Shown here: piece after piece, positions 51,461-60,024 of the stretch
How the letters are laid out: every line of letters starts with the position of its first letter
Numbering within the stretch: position 1 is the stretch's first letter
Assembly: GCA_900546885.1 (NCBI GenBank)
Contig: UREN01000004.1
Location: 1-62,456 of the forward strand
DNA length: 62,456 nt
From: an uncultured Oscillospiraceae bacterium
Lineage (GTDB): Bacteria; Bacillota; Clostridia; Oscillospirales; Ruminococcaceae
Direction of reading: 5' to 3'
Position numbers and translations under genes: made by a program
The notes under the pieces: generated by a model
Told to the model about the DNA's origin: nothing
The model's input: only the letters and a program-made list of their open reading frames with translations
The model's database searches: none

Positions 51461-52330
51461 ATGACATCCACATTGCCTACTGATTTTTGGGGCAGAGTCA
51501 TCTATATTCTGCAAAACTACAGCGCTTCGCTGGGGCGGGGCGTGCTGAACACCATGATAATCGCCGTGCTGGCCACGCTGGCCGGCTGCATCATTGGCCT
51601 GGCGGTTGGCATTGTTCAAACCATCCCCACAGACCGCAAACAGTCGCCCGTGCGCTGGGCCCTGCTTTCGGCCGTCAAGTTTATTTTAAGCGCCTATGTC
51701 GAAATTTTCCGCGGCACGCCCATGATGGTGCAGGCCATGTTCATCTTCTATGGCGTGTCCATGCTCACCGGCGTGGTGATGCCCTACATGGGGGCGGCGC
51801 TGCTGATTGTGTCCATCAACACGGGCGCTTATATGGCGGAAACGGTGCGCGGCGGCATCCTCTCAATTGACCCCGGCCAGACAGAGGGCGCACACGCCAT
51901 TGGCATGACCCATGTGCAGACAATGACCTATGTTATTCTGCCGCAGGCGCTGCGCAACATCATGCCGCAGATTGGCAACAACCTCATCATCAACATCAAA
52001 GATACCTGCGTTCTGTCCTGCATCAGCGTGGTGGAACTGTTCTTCGCAAGCCGCGGCGTGGCGGGCGCATATTACTGGTATTTTGAAACCTACACCATTG
52101 TGATGGTGATCTACTTCATCCTCACGTTCGTTTGCTCGCGCCTTCTGCGCCTGCTGGAAAAGCGCATGGACGGCCCTGCAAACTTTGATTTGGCCGTTTA
52201 CGACACCTCCACGGGTGAGGGCATGCCCCATTTTCGCAAAAACAGCGCGCAGCCAAACGCAGACCTGCGCGCCAGGCAGATGTATCAGACGGGCAACTTG
52301 AATTTGGACCAGAACGAAAGGGGGCGCTGA
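51461..52330 (+). CDS. Polar amino acid ABC permease
   Basis: 289 residues; AGAAAGGATG upstream. The HisMQ-type permease is recognisable from LGRGVLNTMIIAVLATLAGCIIGLAVG, EIFRGTPMMVQAMFIFYGV, GAYMAETVRGGILSIDPGQTEGAHAIGM (the EAA loop that contacts the ATPase) and ALRNIMPQIGNNLIINIKDT. Five helices are visible. The C-terminal 55 residues after the last helix (KRMDGPANFD and on) are a cytoplasmic tail longer than usual, containing FRKNSAQPNAD. It probably works as a homodimer, since only one permease gene is present. Confidence 0.93.
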   Translation: MTSTLPTDFWGRVIYILQNYSASLGRGVLNTMIIAVLATLAGCIIGLAVGIVQTIPTDRKQSPVRWALLSAVKFILSAYVEIFRGTPMMVQAMFIFYGVSMLTGVVMPYMGAALLIVSINTGAYMAETVRGGILSIDPGQTEGAHAIGMTHVQTMTYVILPQALRNIMPQIGNNLIINIKDTCVLSCISVVELFFASRGVAGAYYWYFETYTIVMVIYFILTFVCSRLLRLLEKRMDGPANFDLAVYDTSTGEGMPHFRKNSAQPNADLRARQMYQTGNLNLDQNERGR

Positions 52331-52333
52331 AGC

Positions 52334-53071
52334 ATGGCAGAACGCATCATAGAGGTGCAGCATCTCAGCAAAACCTTTGGCACCCATGAGGTATTGAAAG
52401 ACATCGACTTCTCTGTGCAGGAGGGGGACGTCACCTGCATCCTCGGGGCATCGGGTTCGGGCAAATCCACCTTGCTGCGCTGCATCAACCTGCTGGAGAC
52501 GCCTTCGGGCGGGCAGATTTTGTTCCATGGCACGCCCATCACCGGCCGCGGGTTCGACCCATGCGCCTACCGCGCCAAGGTGGGCATGGTGTTTCAAAGC
52601 TTTAACCTGTTCGCCAACCTCACCGTGCTGGAAAACTGCACCATCGGCCAGCGCAAGGTGCTGAAAAAAAGCGCCGCCGAGGCCGAGGCCACAGCCATGG
52701 AATTTCTGGAAAAGGTGGGCATGCAGCAATATATCAAGGCAAAGCCCCACCAGCTTTCGGGCGGGCAAAAACAGCGCGTGGCCATTGCCCGCGCCCTGGC
52801 CATGCGGCCGGAAGTGCTTTTGTTCGACGAGCCCACCAGCGCGCTGGACCCACAGATGGTGGGCGAGGTGCTGGCCGTGATGCGGCGCCTGGCGGGCGAG
52901 GGGCTCACCATGCTGGTGGTGACGCACGAGATGGCCTTTGCGCGGGATGTCTCTACCCATGTGGTGTTTATGGCAGACGGTGTGATTGCCGAGACAGGGG
53001 CGCCGCAGCAGTTTTTCGACGCGCCCAGCACCCAGGCCGCAAAAGATTTTCTGGCGCGGCTGCGCCATTGA
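52334..53071 (+). CDS. Polar amino acid ABC transporter ATPase
   Basis: 245 residues, standard for GlnQ/HisP-type ATPases. Walker [11 protein letters not shown]-loop [16 protein letters not shown], signature [17 protein letters not shown], Walker [14 protein letters not shown] and the switch [12 protein letters not shown] are all intact. It lies 3 bases after the permease stop. With the binding protein and permease it forms a complete importer. A strong terminator follows, shared with the ptsH side. Confidence 0.95.
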   Translation: MAERIIEVQHLSKTFGTHEVLKDIDFSVQEGDVTCILGASGSGKSTLLRCINLLETPSGGQILFHGTPITGRGFDPCAYRAKVGMVFQSFNLFANLTVLENCTIGQRKVLKKSAAEAEATAMEFLEKVGMQQYIKAKPHQLSGGQKQRVAIARALAMRPEVLLFDEPTSALDPQMVGEVLAVMRRLAGEGLTMLVVTHEMAFARDVSTHVVFMADGVIAETGAPQQFFDAPSTQAAKDFLARLRH

Positions 53072-53100
53072 GCCCAAACGGCGGGTGTAACCAACAAAAT

Positions 53101-53133
53101 AAGGGTGGCAGGTGCTTTGCACCTGCCACCCTT
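53101..53133. terminator. Bidirectional terminator between lysine transporter and ptsH
   Basis: A perfect 15-bp stem (53101-53115 with 53119-53133) with a 3-base loop and T-rich ends. Confidence 0.92.
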
Positions 53134-53153
53134 TGCTTTTGCCTTGCGGCAAC

Positions 53154-53435
53154 TTACACCTCGCCAAAGCCGCCGTCAATCAGTTCAATCAAAGCGTCCA
53201 CCGCCTGCTGCTCGTCGGGGCCCTCGGCCGTCAGCTCTACCTCCGAGCCCTGCACCAGCGCCAGTGTCAGCACGGAAATGATAGACTTTGCATTTGCCGT
53301 GTTATCCTGTTCCTTCAAGCTGAGGTTGCGAATGGAAATGCGGGAATCGAACGCTTTTGCCGCATTTGTAAACTGAGAGGCCGGCCGGGCATGCAGGCCT
53401 GTGCGGTTTATGACGGTTGTTGTTCTGCGATACAT
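53154..53435 (-). CDS. ptsH: HPr phosphocarrier protein
   Basis: 93 residues; AAGGAGTG upstream of the ATG. The active-site loop NRTGLHARPAS has phosphoacceptor His15. The regulatory serine region NTANAKSIISVLTL places Ser51 where Ser46 stands in Bacillus HPr; the few extra residues lie between. HPr carries phosphate from Enzyme I to sugar-specific IIA domains, such as the one encoded at the window end. It is the last gene of an operon with rpe-like and ptsI genes. Confidence 0.95.
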   Translation of the reverse strand: MYRRTTTVINRTGLHARPASQFTNAAKAFDSRISIRNLSLKEQDNTANAKSIISVLTLALVQGSEVELTAEGPDEQQAVDALIELIDGGFGEV

Positions 53436-53465
53436 GGGGCAGCACTCCTTTCTCCCGCGCGGCGC

Positions 53466-55181
53466 TCAAAGCGCAAGCGCGGCCTGCATACATTGTAAAA
53501 CTTCACCGGCATCTTCGCAAGCCAGAATTTCCCCGGCCAGCCTTTGCAGCTGCACAGCCGTGTGGCGGCTTAGCGCGCGCTTTACCTTTGCCAGCTGGGA
53601 AGCGCTCATGGAAAGCTTGCGCAGCCCAAGGCCCACCAGCGCGCACGCGGCCCGCGGGTCGCCCGCCATCTCGCCGCACACGCAAATGGGCTTGCCCGCC
53701 TGGTCAAATGCGCGCACCGCCATGGCAATGGCGCGGTACAGCGCCGGGTGCGTGGCCCGACAGTAAGGGGCCACAGCGGGGTTCATGCGGTCTGCCGCCG
53801 TAAGGTACTGGCATAAATCGTTTGTGCCAATTGACGCAAAATCTGCCCGGCGGGCAATTTCCGGCGCCATCATCACCATGGCCGGCGTCTCAATCATCAC
53901 ACCCAGCTTCACCTCGCCCAAGGGGCCTATGCCCTGCGCGGCAAGCTCTGTGCGCGCCTGCTCCAGCATCTGTTTTGCGCGGCAAAAATCCTCTATACCA
54001 GACACCATCGGCAACATCAGCCACAAGCTGCCGTGGGCCGCAGCGCGCAGTGCGGCGCGGAATTGTGTGCGCAGCAGCTGCGGGTGTGCAAAGCACAGGC
54101 GTAGCGCCCGCTGGCCCAAAAACGGGTTTTCCTCCTTGGGAAGTTCAAAATACGGCAGCGTTTTATCACCGCCAATGTCTAGCGTGCGCACCGTCACCGG
54201 GCGCGGGGCATACTCCAGCAGCACTTTTTTATATGCCGCATACTGTTCTTCTTCTGTGGGCATATGGGACGCCTCCAGGTAGAGGAACTCTGTTCGAAGC
54301 AGGCCCACAAAATCGGTTGCAGGGGATGCTGCCAGGGCCTGGGCGCTCACATCGCCCAGGTTCAGGCCTATCTCCACACGCACGCCGTCCTGTGTGCTGG
54401 CCGGGGCGTTCAGAAACCGCTGTGCTTCGGCTGCGTCCTTTCGCCAGGCGGCCAGCTTTTTTTGCGCCTCGTGCTGCGCCGCATCATCCGGGGTGGTGTT
54501 CAGTGTGCCCTCCAGCGCGTCCAGCACAGCAGTTTGCCCACTTTGTACCTGCCCCAAAAGGCCGGGGATGCCCAGCACGGCCGGAATGCCCCAGCTGCGG
54601 GCCATAATGGCAGAGTGCGAGGTGGCGCCCCCCTTCTGGGCCGCTATGCCCAGCACATTGGCCCTGTCCATGGCGGCTGTGTCGGAGGGCAGCAAGTCAT
54701 CTGCCACCAAAATCACCGGGCCGGGCAGGCACGAAAGGTCCTGCCCGGGCAGGCCGTACAACAGGCGCAGCAGGCGCTGGGCCACATCGTCCAGGTCTGC
54801 CGCGCGCTGGGCCATGGTTTCGTCCTCCATGGCGGCCATCACCTTCGCATAGCGCCCGTATACGCTTTGCACGGCAAACCCCGCCGTGCGCCCGTGGTGC
54901 AAAATTTCCGCTTCTATTTCCTCCACAATCACCTCATCGTCCACCAAATCGAGGTGTGCGTCAAAAATAGCCGCCTTTTCCGCCTCCTCTTTTCCAAGGC
55001 GCTGCTGCAGGCTGTGTAGCTGTTCCCGGGCCCTGCTTCGCGCCGTGGCATAGGCCCTTTGCTCTGCCTGCGCATCTTCGGGCCCGGCAAATTCGTGCCG
55101 GGCATGTATCGCCTGCGGCGCATAAAGGTAAACCGGGCCCGCTGCCACCCCGGGTGAAACCGCATTTCCTCGCAAGATCAT
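53466..55181 (-). CDS. ptsI: Phosphoenolpyruvate-protein phosphotransferase (Enzyme I)
   Basis: 571 residues from ATG at 55181, which overlaps the epimerase stop (ATGA); the GTG 9 bases earlier lacks a site. The phosphohistidine motif GGATSHSAIMARSWGIPAVLG places the active His near residue 189. The PEP-binding barrel has LLRTEFLYL, GGDKTLPYFELPKEENPFLGQRALR, IGTNDLCQYLTAADR and CVCGEMAGDP with the catalytic Cys. It starts the PTS phosphate chain from PEP. The order epimerase-ptsI-ptsH is the reverse of the usual ptsH-ptsI order. Confidence 0.96.
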   Translation of the reverse strand: MILRGNAVSPGVAAGPVYLYAPQAIHARHEFAGPEDAQAEQRAYATARSRAREQLHSLQQRLGKEEAEKAAIFDAHLDLVDDEVIVEEIEAEILHHGRTAGFAVQSVYGRYAKVMAAMEDETMAQRAADLDDVAQRLLRLLYGLPGQDLSCLPGPVILVADDLLPSDTAAMDRANVLGIAAQKGGATSHSAIMARSWGIPAVLGIPGLLGQVQSGQTAVLDALEGTLNTTPDDAAQHEAQKKLAAWRKDAAEAQRFLNAPASTQDGVRVEIGLNLGDVSAQALAASPATDFVGLLRTEFLYLEASHMPTEEEQYAAYKKVLLEYAPRPVTVRTLDIGGDKTLPYFELPKEENPFLGQRALRLCFAHPQLLRTQFRAALRAAAHGSLWLMLPMVSGIEDFCRAKQMLEQARTELAAQGIGPLGEVKLGVMIETPAMVMMAPEIARRADFASIGTNDLCQYLTAADRMNPAVAPYCRATHPALYRAIAMAVRAFDQAGKPICVCGEMAGDPRAACALVGLGLRKLSMSASQLAKVKRALSRHTAVQLQRLAGEILACEDAGEVLQCMQAALAL

Positions 55182-55867
55182 TTCGCACACCCCTTTCCCT
55201 CGGCAATGGCACGGCGCAGCTTTTCATAATTCTGTGCAAGGTCATTGCCTTTGGCATACAAGCTGGAGGTCCCCGCTACAAATACGTCTGCGCCGCATTG
55301 GCTCATGGTTTTGGCGTTTTCAAACGAGACATTTCCGTCCACCGCCAGCAGCGCCGCGCTTCCCGCTGCGTCCAGCATTTCCCGGGCGCTGCGCAGCTTT
55401 TCCAGCGTCTGCGCCACCAGTTTCTGGCCCGCAAAACCCGGGTTGATGGTCATAATAAGCAGAAGGTCCAAATCATCCAGCACCCAGCGGCATGCCTCCA
55501 GTGGTGTGGCCGGGTTCAGCGCAAGCCCGGCGCGCGCCCCCTGCGCGCGGATGGCCGCCAGCGCCTTGTGCACATGCGGCGTGCTTTCGGCGTGCACGGT
55601 GACAAAATCGCGCGGGGCAAGGGCAAAATAGGCTATTTTCTGCTCTGGCCGCTGCACCATCAGGTGGATATCCAGCGGCAACCGGGTAATGCGGTGCAGC
55701 AGCGGCACAAACTCTGTGCCAAGGCAATAGTTGGCCACAAAATCGCCGTCCATAATATCCACATGCAGCAGATCCGCCCCCAGCTGCTCCAGCTCACGCA
55801 CATGGGCCTCCAGCCGTTCCAAGGGGCAGCAGGCCAGCGAGGGCGATAGATAAGCGGCTTTGCTCAC
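55178..55867 (-). CDS. Ribulose-phosphate 3-epimerase family protein (Rpe/AlsE-like)
   Basis: 229 residues from GTG at 55867 with AAGGAGGG 8 bases upstream; the first codons of the longer frame overlap that site. Barrel motifs: SPSLACCPLERL, LLHVDIMDGDFVANYCLG with metal-binding His and Asp, LDIHLMVQRP, LLIMTINPGFAGQ, LLAVDGNVS and VAGTSSLY. The usual Rpe wording is MDGHFVPN, and here it is MDGDFVANY. That leaves open a different keto-sugar phosphate (allulose, tagatose or similar). It shares an operon with PTS general proteins and is divergent from a DeoR regulator, so a catabolic role is likely. Confidence 0.88.
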   Translation of the reverse strand: MSKAAYLSPSLACCPLERLEAHVRELEQLGADLLHVDIMDGDFVANYCLGTEFVPLLHRITRLPLDIHLMVQRPEQKIAYFALAPRDFVTVHAESTPHVHKALAAIRAQGARAGLALNPATPLEACRWVLDDLDLLLIMTINPGFAGQKLVAQTLEKLRSAREMLDAAGSAALLAVDGNVSFENAKTMSQCGADVFVAGTSSLYAKGNDLAQNYEKLRRAIAEGKGCAK

Positions 55868-56172
55868 GGGTGTTTCCCTCCTTGTGCCCAAAGCGGCGGT
55901 TGCCGTGCACCGCCGCCTTTCAAGCGATGATTAAAATTGTCGTGTTTCATTCAAACCAAAGCCGGTTTGCAAATTGTTTTGCTTTCTTTCACGCCACGCC
56001 GCCCGTGCCGGGCTGGCCTAGTTCCTGTCATTTCTCCTGCTGTCGCGTGAAAATCGCTTGTATTTTGAAGGATATTACGGTATGCTATAAACAGCGCAGG
56101 GCAAAAAGCGTTTTTCGCGTTTGCAATATTTTGTTTATTCCTGCGTGCATGAACAGCCAGGGAGAGATCGAG
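55868..56172. other. Divergent control region between epimerase operon and DeoR gene
   Basis: No gene. A GC hairpin (55893-55899 with 55910-55916) lies in the epimerase leader just before its ribosome site and may affect expression. AT-richer bases 55920-56160 hold the DeoR promoter and probably the epimerase promoter. No clear catabolite-response site was found. Confidence 0.5.
56058..56086 (+). promoter_or_regulatory. Promoter of the DeoR-family gene
   Basis: TTGTAT (56058-56063), a 17-bp spacer, then TATGCT (56081-56086), about 85 bases before the start codon. Confidence 0.6.
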
Positions 56173-56937
56173 ATGATAGCGACAGAACGCGCCAGCTATA
56201 TCCTGAACAAGCTGCGTGATAAGGACACGGTAACCCTGAAAGAAATCGCGGCCGAGCTTGGCGTTTCGGAGGCCACGGTGCGCCGCGACTTCGAGCGGCT
56301 GGACGCACAGGGCTTTGTGGTGCGCGTACGCTCGGGCGCCACGCGTGTAAACGGGGCTGTGCCGGGCAACGCAGCCCCGCTTGTCACCAGCGAAAAGCTC
56401 ACCGAGCATATGGAGGATAAAACCGCCATTGCCCGGCTGGCTGCCAGTTTTGTGCACGACGGCGACTGTGTCTTTCTGGACGGCGGCACTACCATTGCAC
56501 CCATGATCGATTTCATTCAGGATAAGCGCATCAAAATTGTCACCCATAACCTGCTGGTGACGCACCGGCTGAAAAACATGAATGTCGATATTTTTCTAAT
56601 TGGCGGGCATTACACGCACTTTCATGAGAGCACGGTGGGTGTGTACACGGAAAAAATGGTCTCTCAGTTTCATTTCGACCACGCCTTTTTTGGCTGCTCG
56701 GGCATCGAGCTGATGCACCAAATGGCCTACAACGATGACATCGACACCGTGCCGGTGAAAGAGATTGCCATGAAATGTTCAAACAAAAATTACCTTTTGG
56801 CAGACGCAAGCAAGCTTGGCAAAACCAGCTTCTGCCGCCTTGCCCCTTTAAGCGCGTTCGACGGGGTGATTGTCACCTGCCCGCCCGAGCTCAGCACCCC
56901 GCTGCCCTCCAATTTCATTGTGGTGCAGGAGGAGTAA
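56173..56937 (+). CDS. DeoR-family sugar-phosphate-responsive regulator
   Basis: 254 residues from ATG at 56173, preceded by CAGGGAGAG. The N-terminal HTH is ERASYILNKLRDKDTVTLKEIAAELGVSEATVRRDFERLDAQGFVVRVRSGA. The C-terminal DeoR sensor has FLDGGTTIAPMIDFI, IVTHNLLVTHRL, IFLIGGHYTHFHESTVG, FFGCSGI and KLGKTSFCRLAPL. Such proteins usually repress sugar operons and are released by a sugar phosphate. It lies between the epimerase-ptsI-ptsH operon and the SIS/transketolase operon and may control both. The usual GG after HESTVG is absent; otherwise standard. Confidence 0.92.
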   Translation: MIATERASYILNKLRDKDTVTLKEIAAELGVSEATVRRDFERLDAQGFVVRVRSGATRVNGAVPGNAAPLVTSEKLTEHMEDKTAIARLAASFVHDGDCVFLDGGTTIAPMIDFIQDKRIKIVTHNLLVTHRLKNMNVDIFLIGGHYTHFHESTVGVYTEKMVSQFHFDHAFFGCSGIELMHQMAYNDDIDTVPVKEIAMKCSNKNYLLADASKLGKTSFCRLAPLSAFDGVIVTCPPELSTPLPSNFIVVQEE

Positions 56938-56969
56938 GCGCGCCTTTCCACATTCCGGCTCTGCAAGAA

Positions 56970-56998
56970 GGGCCTGGGCTGCTGCCCAGGCCCTTTTT
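56970..56998. terminator. Bidirectional terminator between DeoR and transketolase genes
   Basis: A perfect 10-bp stem (56970-56979 with 56984-56993) is followed by T on the plus side, with a short A/T mix on the other. Confidence 0.85.
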
Positions 56999-57008
56999 CT
57001 GCGGGCCC

Positions 57009-57971
57009 TTATGCAAGCGCGGCCTCAATGGCCTGCACGGCGTCTGCGCTGGTAAGCTTGAATTCTTTTTTCAAAAGGTCTACAAGGCCCACCTGGCCAA
57101 ACACATCCTGCGCGCCCAGCTTCAGCAGGGGCACGCCGGCGCCATGCTTTGCCAGCACATCGGCCACGGCGCTGCCAATGCCGTTGATGACGCTGTGGTT
57201 CTCATATGTCACCACCAGTTTTTTGCCCTGCGCCTCGTTCCAAATCAGTTCTTCGTCAAAGGGCTTTACGGTAACAGGGTCCACCACTTCCACGCTGATT
57301 CCATGGCGGCCCAGCTCTTCCGCGGCATCCAGCGCATCAGCCATCAGGTAACCGCTGCCCACCAGCAGCACATCTGTGCCCGGCACCAGCACCTGCCCCC
57401 GGCCCAGCTCAAACGCCGTGCCCGGCTCGTAGATTTCTCTTACATTTTTGCGGTAGGCACGGATGTAATGAATGGTGCCGTCGTTACGCGCGGCGCATTC
57501 GCGCACCATCCAATCCAGCTGCACCTGGTCGCACGGGTCACATACAATGGCGTTCGGGATGGCGCGCATCACGGCCAGGTCTTCAAAGCAGGTGTGCGTG
57601 CCGCCGTCAAAGCCAGAGCAAAAACCCGGGTCAGAGGCATAGATGTTCACCGTGTTGCGCTGATAGGCGCAGGAGATGTAAAGCTGGTCCAGCGCACGGC
57701 GCGTGACAAAGGCAGACATGGTGTGCACAAACGGTGTATAGCCGCGCAGCGCCAGCCCGGCCGCCACGCCAAACATATTGGCCTCGCAGATGCCCACATC
57801 TACAAAGCGGTCTGGGCAGGTCTGTTTGAAGCGGATGAAAAACGAGGCGCCGCCCAAGTCGGAATCCAAAACAATGATTTTTTCATTTTGTTCCATCAGC
57901 TCTTTCAGCGTGGCGCCAAACTGGTTGCGCAATTCGCCGCCCGGCTCTTTGGTCCTGTTCTGTTTCAGCAT
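57009..57971 (-). CDS. Split transketolase, C-terminal subunit
   Basis: 320 residues, the size of the pyrimidine-binding plus C-terminal domain of transketolase encoded as a separate chain. DVGICEANMFGVAAGLALRGYTPFVHTMSAFVTRRALDQL contains the catalytic Glu that activates thiamine diphosphate. GSGYLMADALDAAEEL and EVVDPVTVKPFDEE form the C-terminal domain. GAGGAGGAA lies before its ATG, and 4 bases separate it from the N-terminal subunit stop. Split enzymes of this kind in Clostridia often serve dedicated sugar pathways. Confidence 0.93.
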   Translation of the reverse strand: MLKQNRTKEPGGELRNQFGATLKELMEQNEKIIVLDSDLGGASFFIRFKQTCPDRFVDVGICEANMFGVAAGLALRGYTPFVHTMSAFVTRRALDQLYISCAYQRNTVNIYASDPGFCSGFDGGTHTCFEDLAVMRAIPNAIVCDPCDQVQLDWMVRECAARNDGTIHYIRAYRKNVREIYEPGTAFELGRGQVLVPGTDVLLVGSGYLMADALDAAEELGRHGISVEVVDPVTVKPFDEELIWNEAQGKKLVVTYENHSVINGIGSAVADVLAKHGAGVPLLKLGAQDVFGQVGLVDLLKKEFKLTSADAVQAIEAALA

Positions 57972-57975
57972 GGCA

Positions 57976-58824
57976 TTATTCCTCCTCTGTGATCTTTTTC
58001 AGCTCTGCAATGGCCGCATCAATGACGGCGCGTCCCTCTTCAAACACCTTGGGGGCGTGGTTGTCCGGCATATCTTCGTAATATTTCACGCCCTGGCCCT
58101 TCACCGTGTCCAGCACAATGCAGACGGCCTTGTCTTTCACTTGCTTTGCCTCTTCGATGGCTGTGTCAATGGCCTCCTCGCTGGCGCCGTCCACCGTTTT
58201 GCACCAGAAGCCAAAGGCTTTCATCTTCTCTTCATAGCTGAAGGGGTTCAGCACCTCTGTGCACCAGCCGTCGTGCTGGCGCTTGTTGTTGTCGATGAAC
58301 ACAATGCAGTTGTTCAGGCGGTTGTGCGCCAAAAACTGAAATGCCTCCCAGTTCTGGCCTTCGTTCAGCTCGCCATCGCCAATGCACACATACACATACT
58401 GGCCCTCGGCGCCCTCATGCTTCAGGGCCCAGGCAATGCCCGCAGCCACGCTGGCGCCCTGCCCCAGCGAGCCGCAGGTGACGTCGATGCCCGGCGTAAG
58501 CAGCCTGTCCACATGGCTGGGCACATGGGTGCCAATGTCGTCCATGGTGAGCAGCAGCGCTTTGTCAAAAAAGCCCTTTTCCGCCAGCGCCGCCTCTACG
58601 GCGGGCGCAGCGTGGCCCTTGCTCATCACCAGGTAATCCCGCCCTTCCCAGGCGGGGTTTTTCGGGTCGAACTTCATCTGCTTGCCATACAGCACGCTGA
58701 TGAGCTCGGTGACGGAAAGGCAGCCGCCAATATGCCCCATGCCGCGCTGGCGGAACATCTGCAGCTGGTCGATGCGAAGCTGGGCAGAGAATTTTTTCAA
58801 TTCCTTAAGTTTTTGCGCTTCCAT
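57976..58824 (-). CDS. Split transketolase, N-terminal subunit
   Basis: 282 residues, AGGAGG 6 bases before the ATG. It carries the thiamine diphosphate and metal part: RQRGMGHIGGCLSVTELISVLYG, then GDGELNEGQNWEAFQFLAHNRLNNCIVFIDNN. GDGEL...NN is the cofactor motif. GHAAPAVEAALAEKG and GTHVPSHVDR contribute the donor-binding His residues. The His usually in the first motif (GHxGG) is present. With the downstream subunit it forms one active site for two-carbon transfer. The substrate may differ from the classical pentose phosphates. Confidence 0.93.
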   Translation of the reverse strand: MEAQKLKELKKFSAQLRIDQLQMFRQRGMGHIGGCLSVTELISVLYGKQMKFDPKNPAWEGRDYLVMSKGHAAPAVEAALAEKGFFDKALLLTMDDIGTHVPSHVDRLLTPGIDVTCGSLGQGASVAAGIAWALKHEGAEGQYVYVCIGDGELNEGQNWEAFQFLAHNRLNNCIVFIDNNKRQHDGWCTEVLNPFSYEEKMKAFGFWCKTVDGASEEAIDTAIEEAKQVKDKAVCIVLDTVKGQGVKYYEDMPDNHAPKVFEEGRAVIDAAIAELKKITEEE

Positions 58825-58884
58825 AAGGTACCTCCTAAAAACTGTTGGATATGATGTGCGGCCAGGCGGCCGCCGGGCTTTGGC

Positions 58885-60000
58885 TCAGGTGCAGTCGTAC
58901 GCTTCATAAGTGGCAGATTTGCCCGACAAGACTGCCTTGAAATCTTCCAGCAGCGGGTGCTGGTGCCAGGTGTTGTTGGTTTGGGCCACATAGTAGGCCA
59001 TCAGCTGCACAAAGGCCAGGCTGTACAGCGGGCTGAGCTGTTCGCTGACCAGGTGCGGCACACGCAGCACGCCCACCCCCTGCAGAATGGGGTTGTTCGA
59101 CAGAATAAACACCCTGTCCGTCATTTTATGGGCCGCCTTCCACGCCTGCTGGATGCGCGGGCTTGTCTCGTCGCCGGGGTCCAGAAAAATAAGGTTATAG
59201 TTCGGCGTCAGCTGCACCTGCGGGCCATGGATGAATTCATCCACCTCATAGCCCACGGCCAGGATGTGCACGGTTTCGCCTATTTTTACGGCGCCCTCCA
59301 GCGCCGTGCCGTAATTGGCGCCTGCGCCAATGAGGTAGGCGCGCTCCATCGAGAGCAGCTTCTGTTTATTCGCCTCGAAGTAGGCCGGAAACGCCGAAAT
59401 CAACGCGTCATAATTCTCCATGCACACCATCATTTGGCGCTTCTGCTCTTCCAGCGCCTGGCTGCTCAGCCTGCCCTGTGCGTGGGCCGCGTGCAGGGCA
59501 AACAGCATCAGAAAGGCCGTCAGCGTCACCACGCCTTTGGTGACAAAGTCCAGCTTTTCCCCGCCCAGGCCAAAATCAATCACCTCATCGGCCTCGCGCT
59601 CAAAATCGGAGTGGACGTTGCCCGTGAGGCCAATGGCCCGGATGCCCAGCCGCCGGCACAGCTGCAGCGATTCAATGGTGTTTGTGCTGCACCCGCTTTG
59701 CGAGATGCACACCACAAAATCGTCCGGCGTCATGTCGTGTTCGTAGTGGTTGAAGGTGAAGGGCGTCACAATCTTCACCTCTGTGCCCAGGTATTGCTTC
59801 ATGTAATAGCGTGCGCAGTAGCCCGCGTTGCAGCTTGAGCCGCAGGCCACCAGCCACACCGTGCGGTAGGGGCGCGCCAGATACAATTCCACCATGCGCC
59901 GGGTGAGCCGGGCGCTGGCTGCAATGTTGGCGCGCACCTGCGCGGGCGTTTCCTGAATATAGCGCAGCATGGAAAGCTCTGTGTGTTCCAAGTGTCTCAT
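58885..60000 (-). CDS. Two-SIS-domain sugar isomerase/deglycase (GlmS- or FrlB-like)
   Basis: 371 residues with two SIS domains. Domain 1: TVWLVACGSSCNAGYCARYYMKQ, then VVCISQSGCSTNTIESLQLCRRLGIRAIGLTGN. Domain 2: RAYLIGAGANYGTALEGAVKIGETV, then EFIHGPQVQLTPN with the catalytic-type Glu/His. The opening LSMLRYIQETPAQVRANI resembles GlmS-isomerase-related enzymes of amino sugar and Amadori-product (fructoselysine, glucoselysine phosphate) breakdown. The ATG at 60000 has AAAGGA almost touching it, so the start is less certain; the next Met (59970) has no better site. Second gene of the operon, 60 bases before transketolase. Confidence 0.85.
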   Translation of the reverse strand: MRHLEHTELSMLRYIQETPAQVRANIAASARLTRRMVELYLARPYRTVWLVACGSSCNAGYCARYYMKQYLGTEVKIVTPFTFNHYEHDMTPDDFVVCISQSGCSTNTIESLQLCRRLGIRAIGLTGNVHSDFEREADEVIDFGLGGEKLDFVTKGVVTLTAFLMLFALHAAHAQGRLSSQALEEQKRQMMVCMENYDALISAFPAYFEANKQKLLSMERAYLIGAGANYGTALEGAVKIGETVHILAVGYEVDEFIHGPQVQLTPNYNLIFLDPGDETSPRIQQAWKAAHKMTDRVFILSNNPILQGVGVLRVPHLVSEQLSPLYSLAFVQLMAYYVAQTNNTWHQHPLLEDFKAVLSGKSATYEAYDCT

Positions 60001-60024
60001 TCCTTTCTATGCGGTGTCTGGGCG

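Noticed and set aside
55868..56172. Catabolite-response (cre) site near the PTS operon
   Set aside because: I looked for the TGNAANCG...CA pattern and found no convincing match in this gap or in the 61084-61208 gap.
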